Below are positions 38,501-40,866 of a stretch of 64,000 nt of DNA, piece by piece. The stretch's first letter is position 1, and the number at the start of each line of letters is the position of its first letter. The notes under the pieces were generated by a model. That model was given only the letters and a program-made list of their open reading frames with translations, made no database searches and was not told the origin of the DNA. Position numbers and translations under genes: made by a program. The stretch covers positions 37,135 through 101,134 of the forward strand of contig CALFBG010000004.1 of NCBI GenBank assembly GCA_937951685.1, given 5' to 3'. Source of the DNA: an uncultured Saprospiraceae bacterium. GTDB taxonomy: Bacteria > Bacteroidota > Bacteroidia > Chitinophagales > Saprospiraceae.

Positions 38501-39225
38501 ATAGCTGTTCGTTCAAAACTTGCACGTTGTGTGGGCGAGAGGGTCAAGGTAAGGATACCGCCGTTTGTAGTATCGTCTTGCTCATTGAATTGTTTGGTTA
38601 GAATAGGATCTGGTACTTGCTTGAAAAGCCCTTGCCAGTAATTGGCGTCCTTCTCATAAGAACTAGACTCGAGATATAAGGCCGCCTGTTTGACTTCTTC
38701 TTCGTAAGAAGGGAAATTAAACTCCGTTTTAGGAAGTGCCGGATTAACCAACTGAGAGTACTGATTCGCGATATAATGCAATAAAACGCCAAAGCCGTAT
38801 CCATCCGTGATTAGGTGATGATAACGCATTGCCCAGATATATTCCTCTTCTCTTAGTTTGATCAACAAGATTTCATAAAACTGGTTTTGCTCCAGATCAA
38901 ATGCTTGATTGAATTGGTGTTGCAACCAAGCCAAGGCTTCCGCTTTGGGGGCTTCATGATCACAAAAATCAAGCTCTATAATATCTAATTTGGAGATACT
39001 TTGATCAAAAGTGCATTGAGGCTTTGTATTTTCAAAGTCAAAGCGTAGTTGATAAGCATCGAATACCGATGGCAAGTTTTGCATGATTCTCAAAAGGCAA
39101 GCCCGATCCAGTTTCCCCTTCAAGGTCATGTACCCTCCCACATTATAGTAGGAACTACCGGGTCTCGTAATTTGATCAAAATATACTTCTTGCTGAGCGG
39201 GGTGTAATGGTAATTGAATACTCAT
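11506..39225 (-). CDS. Giant seven-module nonribosomal peptide synthetase, first subunit
   Basis: The protein is 9,239 residues, roughly 1 MDa, from an ATG at 39225. Approximate order: C1 1-440 (HHLITDG ~135), A1 450-1000, PCP1 ~1042, E1 1085-1540; C2 1578-2008, A2 2030-2570, PCP2 ~2625, E2 2668-3115; C3 3160-3575, A3 3598-4460 with an inserted FkbM-type methyltransferase ~4098-4395, PCP3 ~4511; C4, A4 5018-5510, PCP4 ~5555; C5, A5 6058-6560, PCP5 ~6611; C6, A6 7121-7620, PCP6 ~7661, E3 7711-8155; C7 8195-8600, A7 8645-9130, PCP7 ~9182. PCPs before E domains have GGDS and the others GGHS. C domains after E have LSPxQEGMLFH (DCL type). Codes by eye: A1 DIWEMSADDK, A2 and A3 DIWEMVGDDK (unassigned), A4 DLFNNALTYK (Ala), A5 DILQISLIWK (Gly-like), A6 DLTKIGEIGK (Asn-like, epimerised), A7 VDWVTSLADK (beta-Ala-like). 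C1 sits at the start without a loading module, so it may acylate the first residue (inference). There is no thioesterase; the acidic C-terminus probably docks to NRPS2. Confidence 0.97.
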   Translation of the reverse strand: MSIQLPLHPAQQEVYFDQITRPGSSYYNVGGYMTLKGKLDRACLLRIMQNLPSVFDAYQLRFDFENTKPQCTFDQSISKLDIIELDFCDHEAPKAEALAWLQHQFNQAFDLEQNQFYEILLIKLREEEYIWAMRYHHLITDGYGFGVLLHYIANQYSQLVNPALPKTEFNFPSYEEEVKQAALYLESSSYEKDANYWQGLFKQVPDPILTKQFNEQDDTTNGGILTLTLSPTQRASFERTAIATGTSLQQLTLAVLSLYFGRTQDRKHMVFGVPIHKRRNKRQRNMMGMFTGIIPFKGSYEGEESVIDLIQNVKRQQRTDYRYQNYPISHLNRALNLFQQGRSQLFEVEVIYDTLNIIVSLDGIESVTSYLSSEEKTSPLELRWCDYGPEQPLALKMSYQYAYFSSEEADLLSKRIVYLLEQLEKGLEKRADQLDILLPTERKILLGQQADQNGVWFNPGPQALKNTLPINLRYEAIATQYQNELAVIHGQERWSHQQLNDCSNQIAHSLKLLGVQPGDFVGIYLDRSPQLVAGLLGIIKSGGVYVPLDTQNPKERIEKMLKRSEAKVILTTEALLEVLELTNLHGAILMEEQVSATIKNRISIQSLADLRQLPTTNPENQNKMDSWAYMLYTSGSTGEPKGAITRHNGAMNHILAEYKALELADGFKFLQSAGIGSDISVWQILGPLLKGGCVVMIDKNDLLDYDLLLNLIEVEKINLVEFVPSFIGGMMDHIKALRKAPLLENLQWMMLSGEEAPVTLVNDWKTNYPAIRILNAYGPCEASDDIVQYEVKTVLPPSVLRVPIGRPIANMKIFVLNAAEELCPIGVVGELCVAGVGVGAGYKGMPEKTAESFVKHPFAEEAGTMMYKTGDLARWLPDGNLEFFGRKDSQVKIKGHRVELGEIEALLRQAPSVKAVHLVTHQADHNQELLIAFVISTDATSNTESIERDLWEICKGELPVYMRPTHFSFIETMPLNLSDKIDSKKLLQQFFEKGSATLNLNTNVGYVAPRNKIEKDLTEIWTALLNVAELGIYDNFFELGGDSIVIIQVVSRAKRLGYQLKPSDIFRDQTIAALAKQLKAGATVIVGEQGQLTGTAGLLPIQQYYFEQEYVADAYANQTILLAIDKSLSPKVINQVVQNIIAQHDALRFCYQKENEVWTQTYGTGKGALIVEDLTEYKGTQLTKEITEGSQRYQAKPNKNTGELITTVLFQTPTEEKENRLLLAIDHLAVDGVSWRILLDELEEGLTALSKGAPIPSISKTSSYREWHKFLTDYASKTTVSSQQAYWENVIQQYKPLPLDNELEESVVTTYATVANYESSLSASLSTALLKEVNQAYQTEIEDILLSALAQTIHTWTGLDQIVLGLEGHGREELSPALDLSNSVGWFTSLYPVALSVTSQQEESDLIKSTKEQLRAIPGKGLGYGLLRYLHPAREVRDSLSAGKWDIVFNYLGQFASTFENKTWFQQAKEDVGPFVGTHGKFIPKLEINASLTQGVLNIVWTYSKEQYKPETIAALAEKYKEVLGKLINHCQAKEETECTAFDYGLAPEISYQELDTFLNTLDPNTGVLRKEAISSLYRLSPIQEGMLFHYIYDRSSSAYKEQLIFDFDSAVDQTALEAAWNQLIKEHSILRSNILYEALNLAVQCVYKEVSVPFEYVDYSGLTLNAKEAKVKTFIKASQAQGLDFSKAPVMRVALLKLSDKSYKMIWTYHHIFVDGWSVPIIVEKLLRNYEALVNGQSLTLQAEERYEDYIQYLSQRDQFAEEAFWKNYLAGFDTPSLLPFVGTTKERNRGEAKVKVSTLVFEPTRAARIKQFVQNNHITTNTLIEGVWALLLSHYTGNKDVVYGVIVSGRPSALTAADEKVGMYINTLALRTKIAPEEAVQTWLTNIQQNHTEARSFEYTGLKTVQNWANISGDFFDSILVFEHYPIGEVLSQDWSLKIKDVEVVEETNYLLTINVRLGETLKINFSYKEDLLSAAYIDLIKNHFETVLEQMLNCSPILSLPTQLGTINPLSAEERALILGEKATAAGEWFNQGAKDLGNDLPINVRFENTVAQYPNECAISHNGTKLTYAALNARANQMASCLLELSLEPRAFVGVYLERTPDIVACLLAILKAGAVYVPLDTQNPVERIEKMIATSEMDFVMTSADLAVNLSATKIKGIVLVDEATSTLTTKLAKQAIQVLDQDVIQQAPTDNLPNQNDLRSWAYMLYTSGSTGEPKGAITRHDGAMNHILAEYEALALADDFRFLQSAGIGSDISLWQMLAPVLKGGRVVIIDKEDLLDYDTLLNTLAREAVTIVEFVPSYIWGIMDHCQAMTTKPTLQNLQWIMMVGEEVPVALVNNWKRTFPHTRVLNGFGPCEASDDIAQYEVTRLLEETALRVPIGRPIANMNIFILNDEGELCPIGVPGELCVAGVGVGVGYWKMPEKTAASFVANPFEGTLGETMYKTGDLGRWLPDGNLEFLGRIDDQVKIRGHRVELGEIETTIRLAEAVKEVHVRVHKNTDNRSLVIAFVVAQDDTAQTTIERNLRELCQSSLPMYMQPTHYCFVEAMPLNLSDKIDGKKLITYFNQQEAQNAAQGIQKEIVAARNEVEEQLTTIWTALLNVKTIGIYDNFFELGGDSIVTIQVVSRAKRMGLQLQARDVFEYPTIATLAEKIKDQANLIVAEQGALTGTASLLPIQQYYFETEYHGSSHYNQSVLLELDKEIKETALREAIEMLIAQHDALRFVFSKAGTAWVQTYGTHAEQLIVVDHTELSDKNWSKALTQTCEKYQASLNIEQGILFKAVRIKTPTSEANDRLLLAAHHLAIDGVSWRILLDQLEEILDAFANGAVIQLGNKTNAYRTWGNYLTEIAEGPAVDQLPYWENVIQKYQALPTDLLHKGTKRPLVKSLQQHIVKLDESLTQALLKEVHQSYQTSIDDILLAALSQTISEWSGTTDVVIALEGHGRDHARADLDVSSTVGWFTNLYPVALQLAPARSTGDLIKSVKEQLSTIPNHGIGYGALRYLNANAAVRNRLAAAKWDIVFNYLGQVDSALNSSKWFSAAKESLGSNLAEDCPILAKLEVEGVLTQGQLNIHWNYSSEEYHTATIEQLASSYLNNLKTLIEHCQAKKEISFTASDYGLAPMVSYQELDQFLETKVEGKPRRDLIDAVSRLSPVQEGMLFHHLFDSTSGAYIEQYVFDFPEGLVLDVFKNSWEAILKKHSVLRMAIFHDELSIPVQCTMKRVDLPFGVSDWSNLSAEEQAGKLDAFIEADRIQGFDFNQAPFLRINLFKTGPQAYKMVWTCHHIMLDGWSMPIILEELLTSYSALRKGIQPDLGEEERYEDYIRFIDAKDDYEEKRFWKNYMAGFESPSLFPFIANTLDRNKGGGVVKNIPLVYDQKQTTQLKQFVQKHHLTANTLLEGVWAFLLSQYTGSKDIVFGITLSGRPTELAGADQKVGMFINTLPLRSTYQEGQTVLSFLKNVQSSYVSAMNYQYSGLTDIQNWNDLQGDLFDSILVFENYPMGEVLSGAHDLKIGDIRIEDQSNYLLAISIDIAEELHINFAYNSGLLPASIATMLKLHFATVLEQIIDQPTSQMASMKMEDISMLSANEKDLILGVKPTADGAWFNEGEKDLQNDTPINLRFEAVAAQYPNSTAVVQGAEKWSYQALNEYANQIGSNLLKLGIRPGEFVGVYLDRSPKLVACLLGIIKAGAVYVPLDTQNPTDRIETMVTSSELQAVITNQTLLRGLSQLKTERFLLIDKADESLKVAYHARNMQLRDHTQVTAAPTQNLPNLNEMRSWAYMLYTSGSTGQPKGAITRHDGALNHLLAEYAMLELADGFNFLQSASIGSDISLWQMLAPILKGGAVIIIDKFELLDYDNLITTLEQEKVSLIEFVPSYIWGMVEHVQTMATPPALKELAWIMMVGEEVPVKLVNTWKELFPHVRVLNGYGPCEASDDITQYEVIGKLSSQQQRVPIGRPIINMNVFVLDEHLQLSPIGVPGELCVTGVGVGAGYWGMPEKTAESFLPNPFQGTLGDTMYRTGDAARWLPDGNLEFLGRIDRQVKIRGHRVELGEIESFIRLKSKDVKDAHILINRKKDQERKEEALIAFLVLENEDKQNAYRIIGKSLLQEIEKNIQHYTRTHPNLTNQVVALEKGLKFFSLNKSETLFAYDEIFKQKAYLQHGITLERGDVVFDVGANIGMFSSFVSLHFPGSEVYAFEPLPPTYEILDANARLYETSSKIKTYRAGLSDKRQKVSFMHYPENTMLSGRYGDLEADKDYVRNVLERQLTEAQNQDASEHLDIDILVEKTMSHEEYECQLLSLSEVIRENNIQKIDLLKIDVERSELDVLAGIDPQDWDKIKQIVIEVHDDGKSLTEVKKLLVGKGFEFHVEQESLLVGTDLYNIYAMRVDREEPLVEILTPELIGLEEIQQQIQATCQEGLPAYMQPSEYFILEKIPLNLSDKVDEKNLLNLYEVERAKATPSQGEGNLKPCNSPTEEAIHEIWSKVLDQKEIGADQDFFEIGGHSLLAMRVKSAINKVLETEVDIRDLFIHKTIESLAQHVESGVKGLVVPRITVQERGEKIPLSFAQERLWFIHKLGGSSNYHMPVVLRLEGQIDLLALEDSFKEIVNRHEVLRTTFKEEAGIASQVILAPNQWELGYVGQLEETTLEDYIKEEINRVFDFSTDHMLRAQLVKCSPTEHVLIAVLHHIAADGWSESLLINELIELYAAAKEKRAPVLPALPIQYADYAIWQRKYLEGDLLTEMLDYWQAKLTGIEPLDLPLDFDRPAIQSTRGDTLSFEIDPVIRKQLDLVSKQTDTTRFMLLLSIFKVLLYRYTGQDDICVGTPIANRMQEEMEPLIGFLVNTLALRSDLSKNPRFKDLLMAVKATTLDAYRYQDAPFEKIVDRVTNTRDLSRTPLFQVLFVVENTPDVPSLQLGSLNLTTETVGYDVSKFDLVLYVRETPDLFAIDIEYCTDLFLPATIARMKDHFQNLLKAVATQPSTRIGQLEMLGATEKETLLYTFNETQVDLPPVKTAVDLFEAQVVSVPTNVAVTFGQASLSYEELNERANQLAHYLRIKKQQEGTLIAICMDRSVEMVVALLAILKSGNAYVPIDPNYPQERIDYILADAKVKVVICNRASVDLLGAQTQLACVVMEEVATEVAKASKATLGIALGLDNLAYIIYTSGSTGQPKGVMITHGNLSAFLHWSNLEFGKDDFEVVFAGTSICFDLSIFEIFYTLSTGKKIRLLASGLQITDYLTTEKDILLNTVPSVMKNLLEANADLSKVNLINLAGEPIPVYVQEQLDLTRIIVRNLYGPSEDTTYSTMYQLKANEPVWIGKPIVNTQAYIVDQHLNLLPMGAKGELCLSGAGVAKGYLYRPELSEEKFLPNPFDLKPTTKFYRTGDLARWLPDGNLDFLGRMDTQVKIRGYRIELGEIEVILQQARMLKEVVVLAKETAGGEKMLVAYFTKHPDQERVTQTEIRDYLKERLPEYMVPNLMMEVAEMPLTPNGKIDKKALPHPDPSMLPTEVYVAPRNPLETQLAAIWSDLLQVEQIGVYDNFFELGGHSLLATRVISAIEQALSLRIEIKHLFAFPTIATLANCITGLAPSILLPALVVAERPKAIPLSFAQERLWFIDQLEGSLHYHLPMVLTFEGKVEQAILRNAFQTIINRHEVLRTVFYEIDGQPFQKVLEQNRWTLETIDGVGKDLGVLTKTVIETPFDLSKDHLLRAQLIKTSAFTETLVLVVHHIVADGWSFSIFVNELIELYQASIEARQAKLTKLPVQYADYAIWQQTNLAGDVLAHKLRYWTNKLHQVSPLNLPTDFNRPSVQQLNGATEHFQLDGDLLKEMKALAQANGVSLFMALLAGFKLMLYRYTGQDDICVGTPITNRTQAAIEPLIGFFLNTLALRTELDPQASFIKLLSDVKETTLDAYANQEVPFEKIVDQLVKKRDRSRTPLFQVLFTLQNNPEIPTLELGDLQLKAEAFDHDVANFDLTFNLTETSEGINVEIEYCTDLFAAASIRRMAAHYRLLLSAVLEHPTQKLDQIEMLPAEEQQQLLVNFNDTAATYPQDQTLVDLFEAQVAKTPTKLALSFEGINLNYQDLEERINQLANYLITQGVQPDALVTVCLDRSLEMVITILAIQKAGASYVPIDPAYPEDRIHYILDDTATEWLITTKERAYLLGDREAITAILLEEQAAAIATASIEKPAVPRSVDRIVYTIYTSGSTGNPKGVMIGNQALVNFLSSMINQLSVATGDALERLLAVTTYSFDIAYLELYMPLLTGAELILASRAAAMDGFLLQELIAKHRPSFMQATPSTWQLLVDSGWVNEEEVVILSGGEAIKEKLKNTLTRFGQKRVWNLYGPTETTIWSTAKELSAVTRINIGKPIANTQVYILRTAAATTKVSVENLVPLGVVGELCIAGDGLAKAYLNRPELTAQKFIANPFSTDPEARLYRTGDLARWLPNGEIECLGRMDDQVKVRGHRIELGEIETVLQQASLVKECVVVAKEDATGIKILVAYLTSEETNDQVIQETLRSYLKTKLPIYMVPGMIIRLPQLPMTPNGKIDKKALPEPKTTSVITTAYVAPRNELESLIVEVWKERLALAEVGVFDDFFELGGHSLLATRVVATLRQKLQKEITIKDFFEGATVASLATLLASQPTRQLLPKIVAQTRPANIPMSFSQERLWFIDQLQGSVHYHMPVVLTIKGALNFELLENALQTVINRHEVLRTVFLEAKDGLTYQSVLPKNQWKLDTTEVLGGTEKALDEQIEKLINQAFDLSTDHMLRATILTLAPEVHQLVLVLHHIASDGWSESILVDELLTIYDAQLNNRVPDLADLTIQYADYALWEREYLDGTILEQKLKYWESKLEAISLLNLPIDFERPALQSTKGAVYQFSIDKKLKEDLNVLAKKEGVTNFMLLFAAFKVLLYRYSGQDDICVGTPIANRKQQELEPLIGFFINTLALRSDMRDTPSFTHFLGSLKQNLLEAYDHQEVPFEKIVDRIVATRDRSRPPLFQVLFSFHNNPEVPRLETADLAFSHRAFDYKTAQYELLLNVMEETEGIDFEMTYCTDLFAPARIERMMGHYTNLLAAIVADPTTKISALSMLRSEEETQLLEGFNAPAVTYPKDKTVVELFTAQAVKTPTATALQFEGRTVSYAEVDEKATQLAQYLKTTHDLQADDLVAIMMDKSDWAIIAILGILKAGAAYVPIDVAYPTDRKQFILEDTKAKTLIIHSDHLFDVIEFQLPIFSIDIQLEEASATTELIDLPTINLSQLAYVIYTSGSTGQPKGVMIEHGSLLNYLNFGFEKYGKDLPQFNFPLFTSMSFDLTQTSIFLTLLTGGTLSIENGKEIDGVLEKILQSEVVNAIKLTPAHASILATLPNAGIKIAILGGDQLEASQVARLRAINPTMRIFNEYGPTEATIGCTVYELPTALNTPILIGRPIANARVYLLDQASQLVPLGASGELCVGGEVLARAYLNRPSLSAEKFLPHPFSKKEGDRIYRTGDLARWLPDGNLVYLGRVDDQVKIRGYRIELGEIETVLNRCGLVKQGVVVVDVENNGHKRLVAYIVGETAFDKAGIQAYLAEALPAYMVPSLLIPMETLPLNKNGKVDKKRLPSPDVASMIKDNFVAPSTTIEKDLAKIWSELLNVEKVGTQDNFFELGGDSIITIQLVSRAKRFGYQLKPRDVFDHQTITALAEIIESTAHTFLAEQGTLSGEVALAPIQKWFFENEYPAMGHFNQAVLLDIDKAIPIEDLEKVFQAIVAQHDALNFVYQKEGTTWQQAYGESNFKLEQLDLTKVAPGQLSTTITAHCNKFQASLNIETGEIIRVIWMKTAETEVRNRLFIVVHHLAIDGVSWRILLDQVTNSIEVLAKGEAIELGVKTSSYRQWVVALTEYANARPLVEEQSYWKNQLAEIKPLPTDHSVEQVLAQEVEEYTVNLDEELTTALLQEVSAAYQTEINDILLTALSTTIANWTGEHKVLIALEGHGREEIAQTIDLSNTVGWFTNIYPVVLTLAASERETSQLIKSVKEQLRAIPNKGIGYGALRYLHTEEKLRTQLDLGNWDLVFNYLGQLDNLLANQTQLGVAEESYGEVISANYPVRHKLELIGAITDAKLSLSWRYASTQYEASTIKKLATSFLKELTDLIEHCRAKTETTYTPSDFGLAAMITTDELDNFLATKEEKGLRGTQISRLYKLSPLQEGMLFHGLLDQDTKAYLEQYNFDLPHAVNVEALKASWEYMLYNHSILRTAFFYDELSTPIQAVYKKVELPFEILDYSQLSETEQAAKFASLLAADQATSFDFKVAPLMRVTLVKMRSDAYKMIWTNHHILWDGWSTPILLEELLVAYEAYARSNQPIGKDLRKQEDLYEDYINYIDAVDSFAAEDFWKDYLSGFESPSLLPFVDSTADRNRGDGELEELDLVFSSELTEKVKGYAQKNHLTVNSIVQGVWSLLLSRYTGSEDVVFGVTVSGRPTELAGAEDRVGLYINMLPIRTKVNATNTLTDWLAELQKGHTAARAFQYTGLNELQNWLGLKGEFFDSIMVFENYPISEVVSREWMLGIENVELKEQTNYLLSLIVVLDEKLSVKFSYNGSLLETAYAKMIKDHFETVLLQVIEAEQQTISTIDLLTATEKDQILHQFNQTEVTFPIEASVIDLFEAQVATNPKETALVFNDQSMSYEALNEAANQLAYYLQTEKQLAPGDLVSVNLAMSEWMIVGILAILKTGASYVPIDVENPADRVGYIIENSGSKLSINASFITDFLAVKANCPTGNLNLEIKLKSNLLIAYTSGSTNLPKAVPISNANFLNRLYWMWTNYPFEQEEVACMKTSISFVDHCWELFGPLLKGLPVVLFDKLTVLETTKFIDTLAKYEVSRMVLVPTLLREILAADNLNKLQKIKYWTCSGEALPMSLVETFYDHFDASNHTLLNLYGSTEITADVSCFDTSKQNWRAFKTVPIGQPISNLRAYILDESLQLSPIGVPGKIYFAGAGVSSGYLNDEALTATNFIANPFDPSERIYNTGDLAKWLPDGNIAYLGRTDDQVKIRGYRIELGAIETVLRTSVHVESCMVLVKTLREEEHLVAYVVPSKNFEQEEKDSILNLLKAALPHYMVPALMVPMEAFPLNASGKVDKRALPAPDESSLLANEYVAPRNELEEQLVAIWTKLLQLERVGVYDNFFDIGGHSLLVTKLMSIIKKEMGLSIPMKILFQVSCIADFAGYIKLIQKSTVETEEELEVFEL
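26040..26890 (-). other. FkbM-type methyltransferase domain inserted in NRPS1 A3
   Basis: Between the A8 motif (QVKIRGHRVELGEIE, near 27080) and the A10-like motif (LNLSDKVDEKNLL, near 25890) there are about 300 extra residues. They contain the SAM-binding motif VVFDVGANIGMFSS followed by YAFEPLPPTYEIL, and later the FkbM-family signature IDLLKIDVERSELDVLAGID. FkbM-family enzymes are SAM-dependent, mostly O-methyltransferases. The frame is continuous and A-domain sequence resumes after it (GLPAYMQPSEYF), so this is an interrupted A domain rather than a gene-fusion artefact. It should methylate the residue loaded by module 3; the substrate is not deducible. Confidence 0.9.
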
Positions 39226-40047
39226 AATTAAGTTTAATTTTTAATTTCTTGCGTTACAAGAACAAAACTTTATTTAACTCACCATTGGGTTAAAAAATGT
39301 ATCCTTCAAAATGATAGTGTTAAATAAGAAGCACTTACTATCTATTATTTTCAAGAATGTTTGTCAGAGCGATTTCTAACTTTATAATTTTCAAAGCTTT
39401 GGAACTGTGGTGAGGCTATTATCAAGGTAATGGCTAATATTATTCTAGTATTGAAGGTGTTTTCGAGGTGTAATTCTTAAAGTACGATTTAGCTTATATG
39501 GCTACAACTATGAAATGACAGCGATGTTATTTATCTAGCGAACTTAAGATAAATACAATGCTGCTTTTTTTTGATTGCACAATAATCTATAATGAAATTG
39601 TTTGACCGTTTCAATACGGACAACAAGCTCAAAATAGCTGCTGATATATACCTTTTAAATTAGCCCTAGAAGACATTTTTTTTTGAAATTTTGACTCCTA
39701 TGGAAACTATTCAGTTCTCCCTGGAAAATACCAAGGAGACATAACTTTTAAGGAGAATTTCGTTTTTCTTTTCTACGCTGTAGAATACTGGTAAGATTTT
39801 TATTTTATCTAAAATATACAATAGCCTGTTTGTATCATTTTTTTTTATCCTACTATTTCATTCTAGTTAGTTAGATACTATTATAGTACAACCAGACAAT
39901 TATATTAGTAGATTATCTACTAGAAGAAGAAAATAAGAACCTAGAAATAGGGGAATTTTACGGCTACTTTTCACTTAACATTTATTACTAGTTACTCCTC
40001 CTAATTAAGCTCTAATTAGGTTTTCTTAGCCGATTTAAGTTAAGGTT
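39226..40047. other. Intergenic region upstream of NRPS1 (822 bp)
   Basis: This is an AT-rich stretch with no credible reading frame between the S51-like gene and NRPS1, both on the minus strand. It must hold the NRPS1 promoter and leader if NRPS1 has its own, but I find no clean Bacteroidota -7 box (TAnnTTTG). Two hairpins are visible: 39716-39739 (TCTCCCTGG/CCAAGGAGA, 9 bp with one mismatch) and 40000-40020 (8 bp perfect). Confidence 0.6.
40000..40028 (+). terminator. Hairpin with T-rich tail after the S51-like gene
   Basis: CCTAATTA (40000-40007), a five-base loop and TAATTAGG (40013-40020) form a perfect 8-bp stem. TTTTCTTA follows on the plus strand. The gene that ends nearby (40048) is on the minus strand, where the tail lies before the stem rather than after it, so a true terminator role is uncertain. 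Confidence 0.3.
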
Positions 40048-40716
40048 TTAAGTTTTTTCCCATAGCAACGACTCTGAGAGGGATTCGTTTTTATAGATGA
40101 ATTCATGTGCTGGTTTTCCTAGCATTTCGAGCGTTTGATCATCATGATAAATCACCCCTGATTGCTTACAAATTCCCAGTCCTCGTTTCATACTTGAGGA
40201 TTGCTTAATGGTCTGTTTCAGTCGTTGCCAATCTTGGTCTTCATCGTGAACATCTACCAGAAAAGGAGCAAATTGAAACATTGGCTTGGAGGCTTTCCCT
40301 TCTTCTCCGCCCAGTTCCCAGGCCAACTGAATTGCTCCCGCAGAGACCCCCATTAAAACCGTTTCTGCTAAGTATTTTTGTCGAATGATTTCAATCATAC
40401 CTTGCGTCTTCATCACTTCCCATCCTAGGTCAGGATCTCCTCCCGAAAGTAAAATCAAATCTGCGGCCTTTAGTGCTGCTTGTTCCGTTGCGTCAAAATT
40501 AGCGGTAACGTGTGTACAATTTTTGAGACCTAGGTTCTGCATTCCTGCTTGAAAAATTTCAAAAAAATCGGGAACATCGCCATTGGAAGCGCCAATGTAT
40601 ACGACGGAGGGTTCCGCTGCATCCAAGCTTGCAGGTATGCTATGTAGATAATATTCCTTTGCCGCATTCTTTTGAAAAAGTAAGGCACTATCGGAGAGTA
40701 GATAAATTGGTTTCAT
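40048..40716 (-). CDS. Peptidase S51 (peptidase E / cyanophycinase)-like protein
   Basis: This 222-residue protein has the glutamine-amidotransferase-like fold features of MEROPS family S51. There is an early strand (PSVVYIGAS), LILLSGGDPD at ~95, and the nucleophile elbow GVSAGAIQLAW at ~124 with Ser in a GxSAG context. A histidine in VDVHDEDQDWQRL (~158) fits the usual catalytic His. Where active members carry an acidic residue in a GID/E-type motif, this protein has LGICKQSG, so the triad may be incomplete. S51 enzymes cleave after Asp or act on cyanophycin. A role in trimming or protecting from the peptide is only a guess from its position between the tailoring genes and NRPS1. It begins 150 bp after the dioxygenase gene, beyond a terminator, so it may be transcribed separately. 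Confidence 0.75.
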   Translation of the reverse strand: MKPIYLLSDSALLFQKNAAKEYYLHSIPASLDAAEPSVVYIGASNGDVPDFFEIFQAGMQNLGLKNCTHVTANFDATEQAALKAADLILLSGGDPDLGWEVMKTQGMIEIIRQKYLAETVLMGVSAGAIQLAWELGGEEGKASKPMFQFAPFLVDVHDEDQDWQRLKQTIKQSSSMKRGLGICKQSGVIYHDDQTLEMLGKPAHEFIYKNESLSESLLWEKT

Positions 40717-40755
40717 AATCGTTTAATATAGCTGTGATACTAAAGCTAAATAGTT

Positions 40756-40801
40756 GACAAAAACAAATTCTCCATCACGCAAAATATTCCGTGATGGAGA
40801 A
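40756..40801 (-). terminator. Intrinsic terminator after the dioxygenase gene
   Basis: TTCTCCATCACG (40768-40779) and CGTGATGGAGAA (40790-40801) form a perfect 12-bp stem with a ten-base loop. Read on the minus strand the stem is followed by TTTGTTTTTG. It lies 66 bp past the dioxygenase stop codon (40867) and before the S51-like gene. Confidence 0.8.
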
Positions 40802-40866
40802 AGTTTTAAAAAATATTATTGGTAGCGGTAAGCTTAGTACACTGCGTACTAAGTGCTACACCCGTT

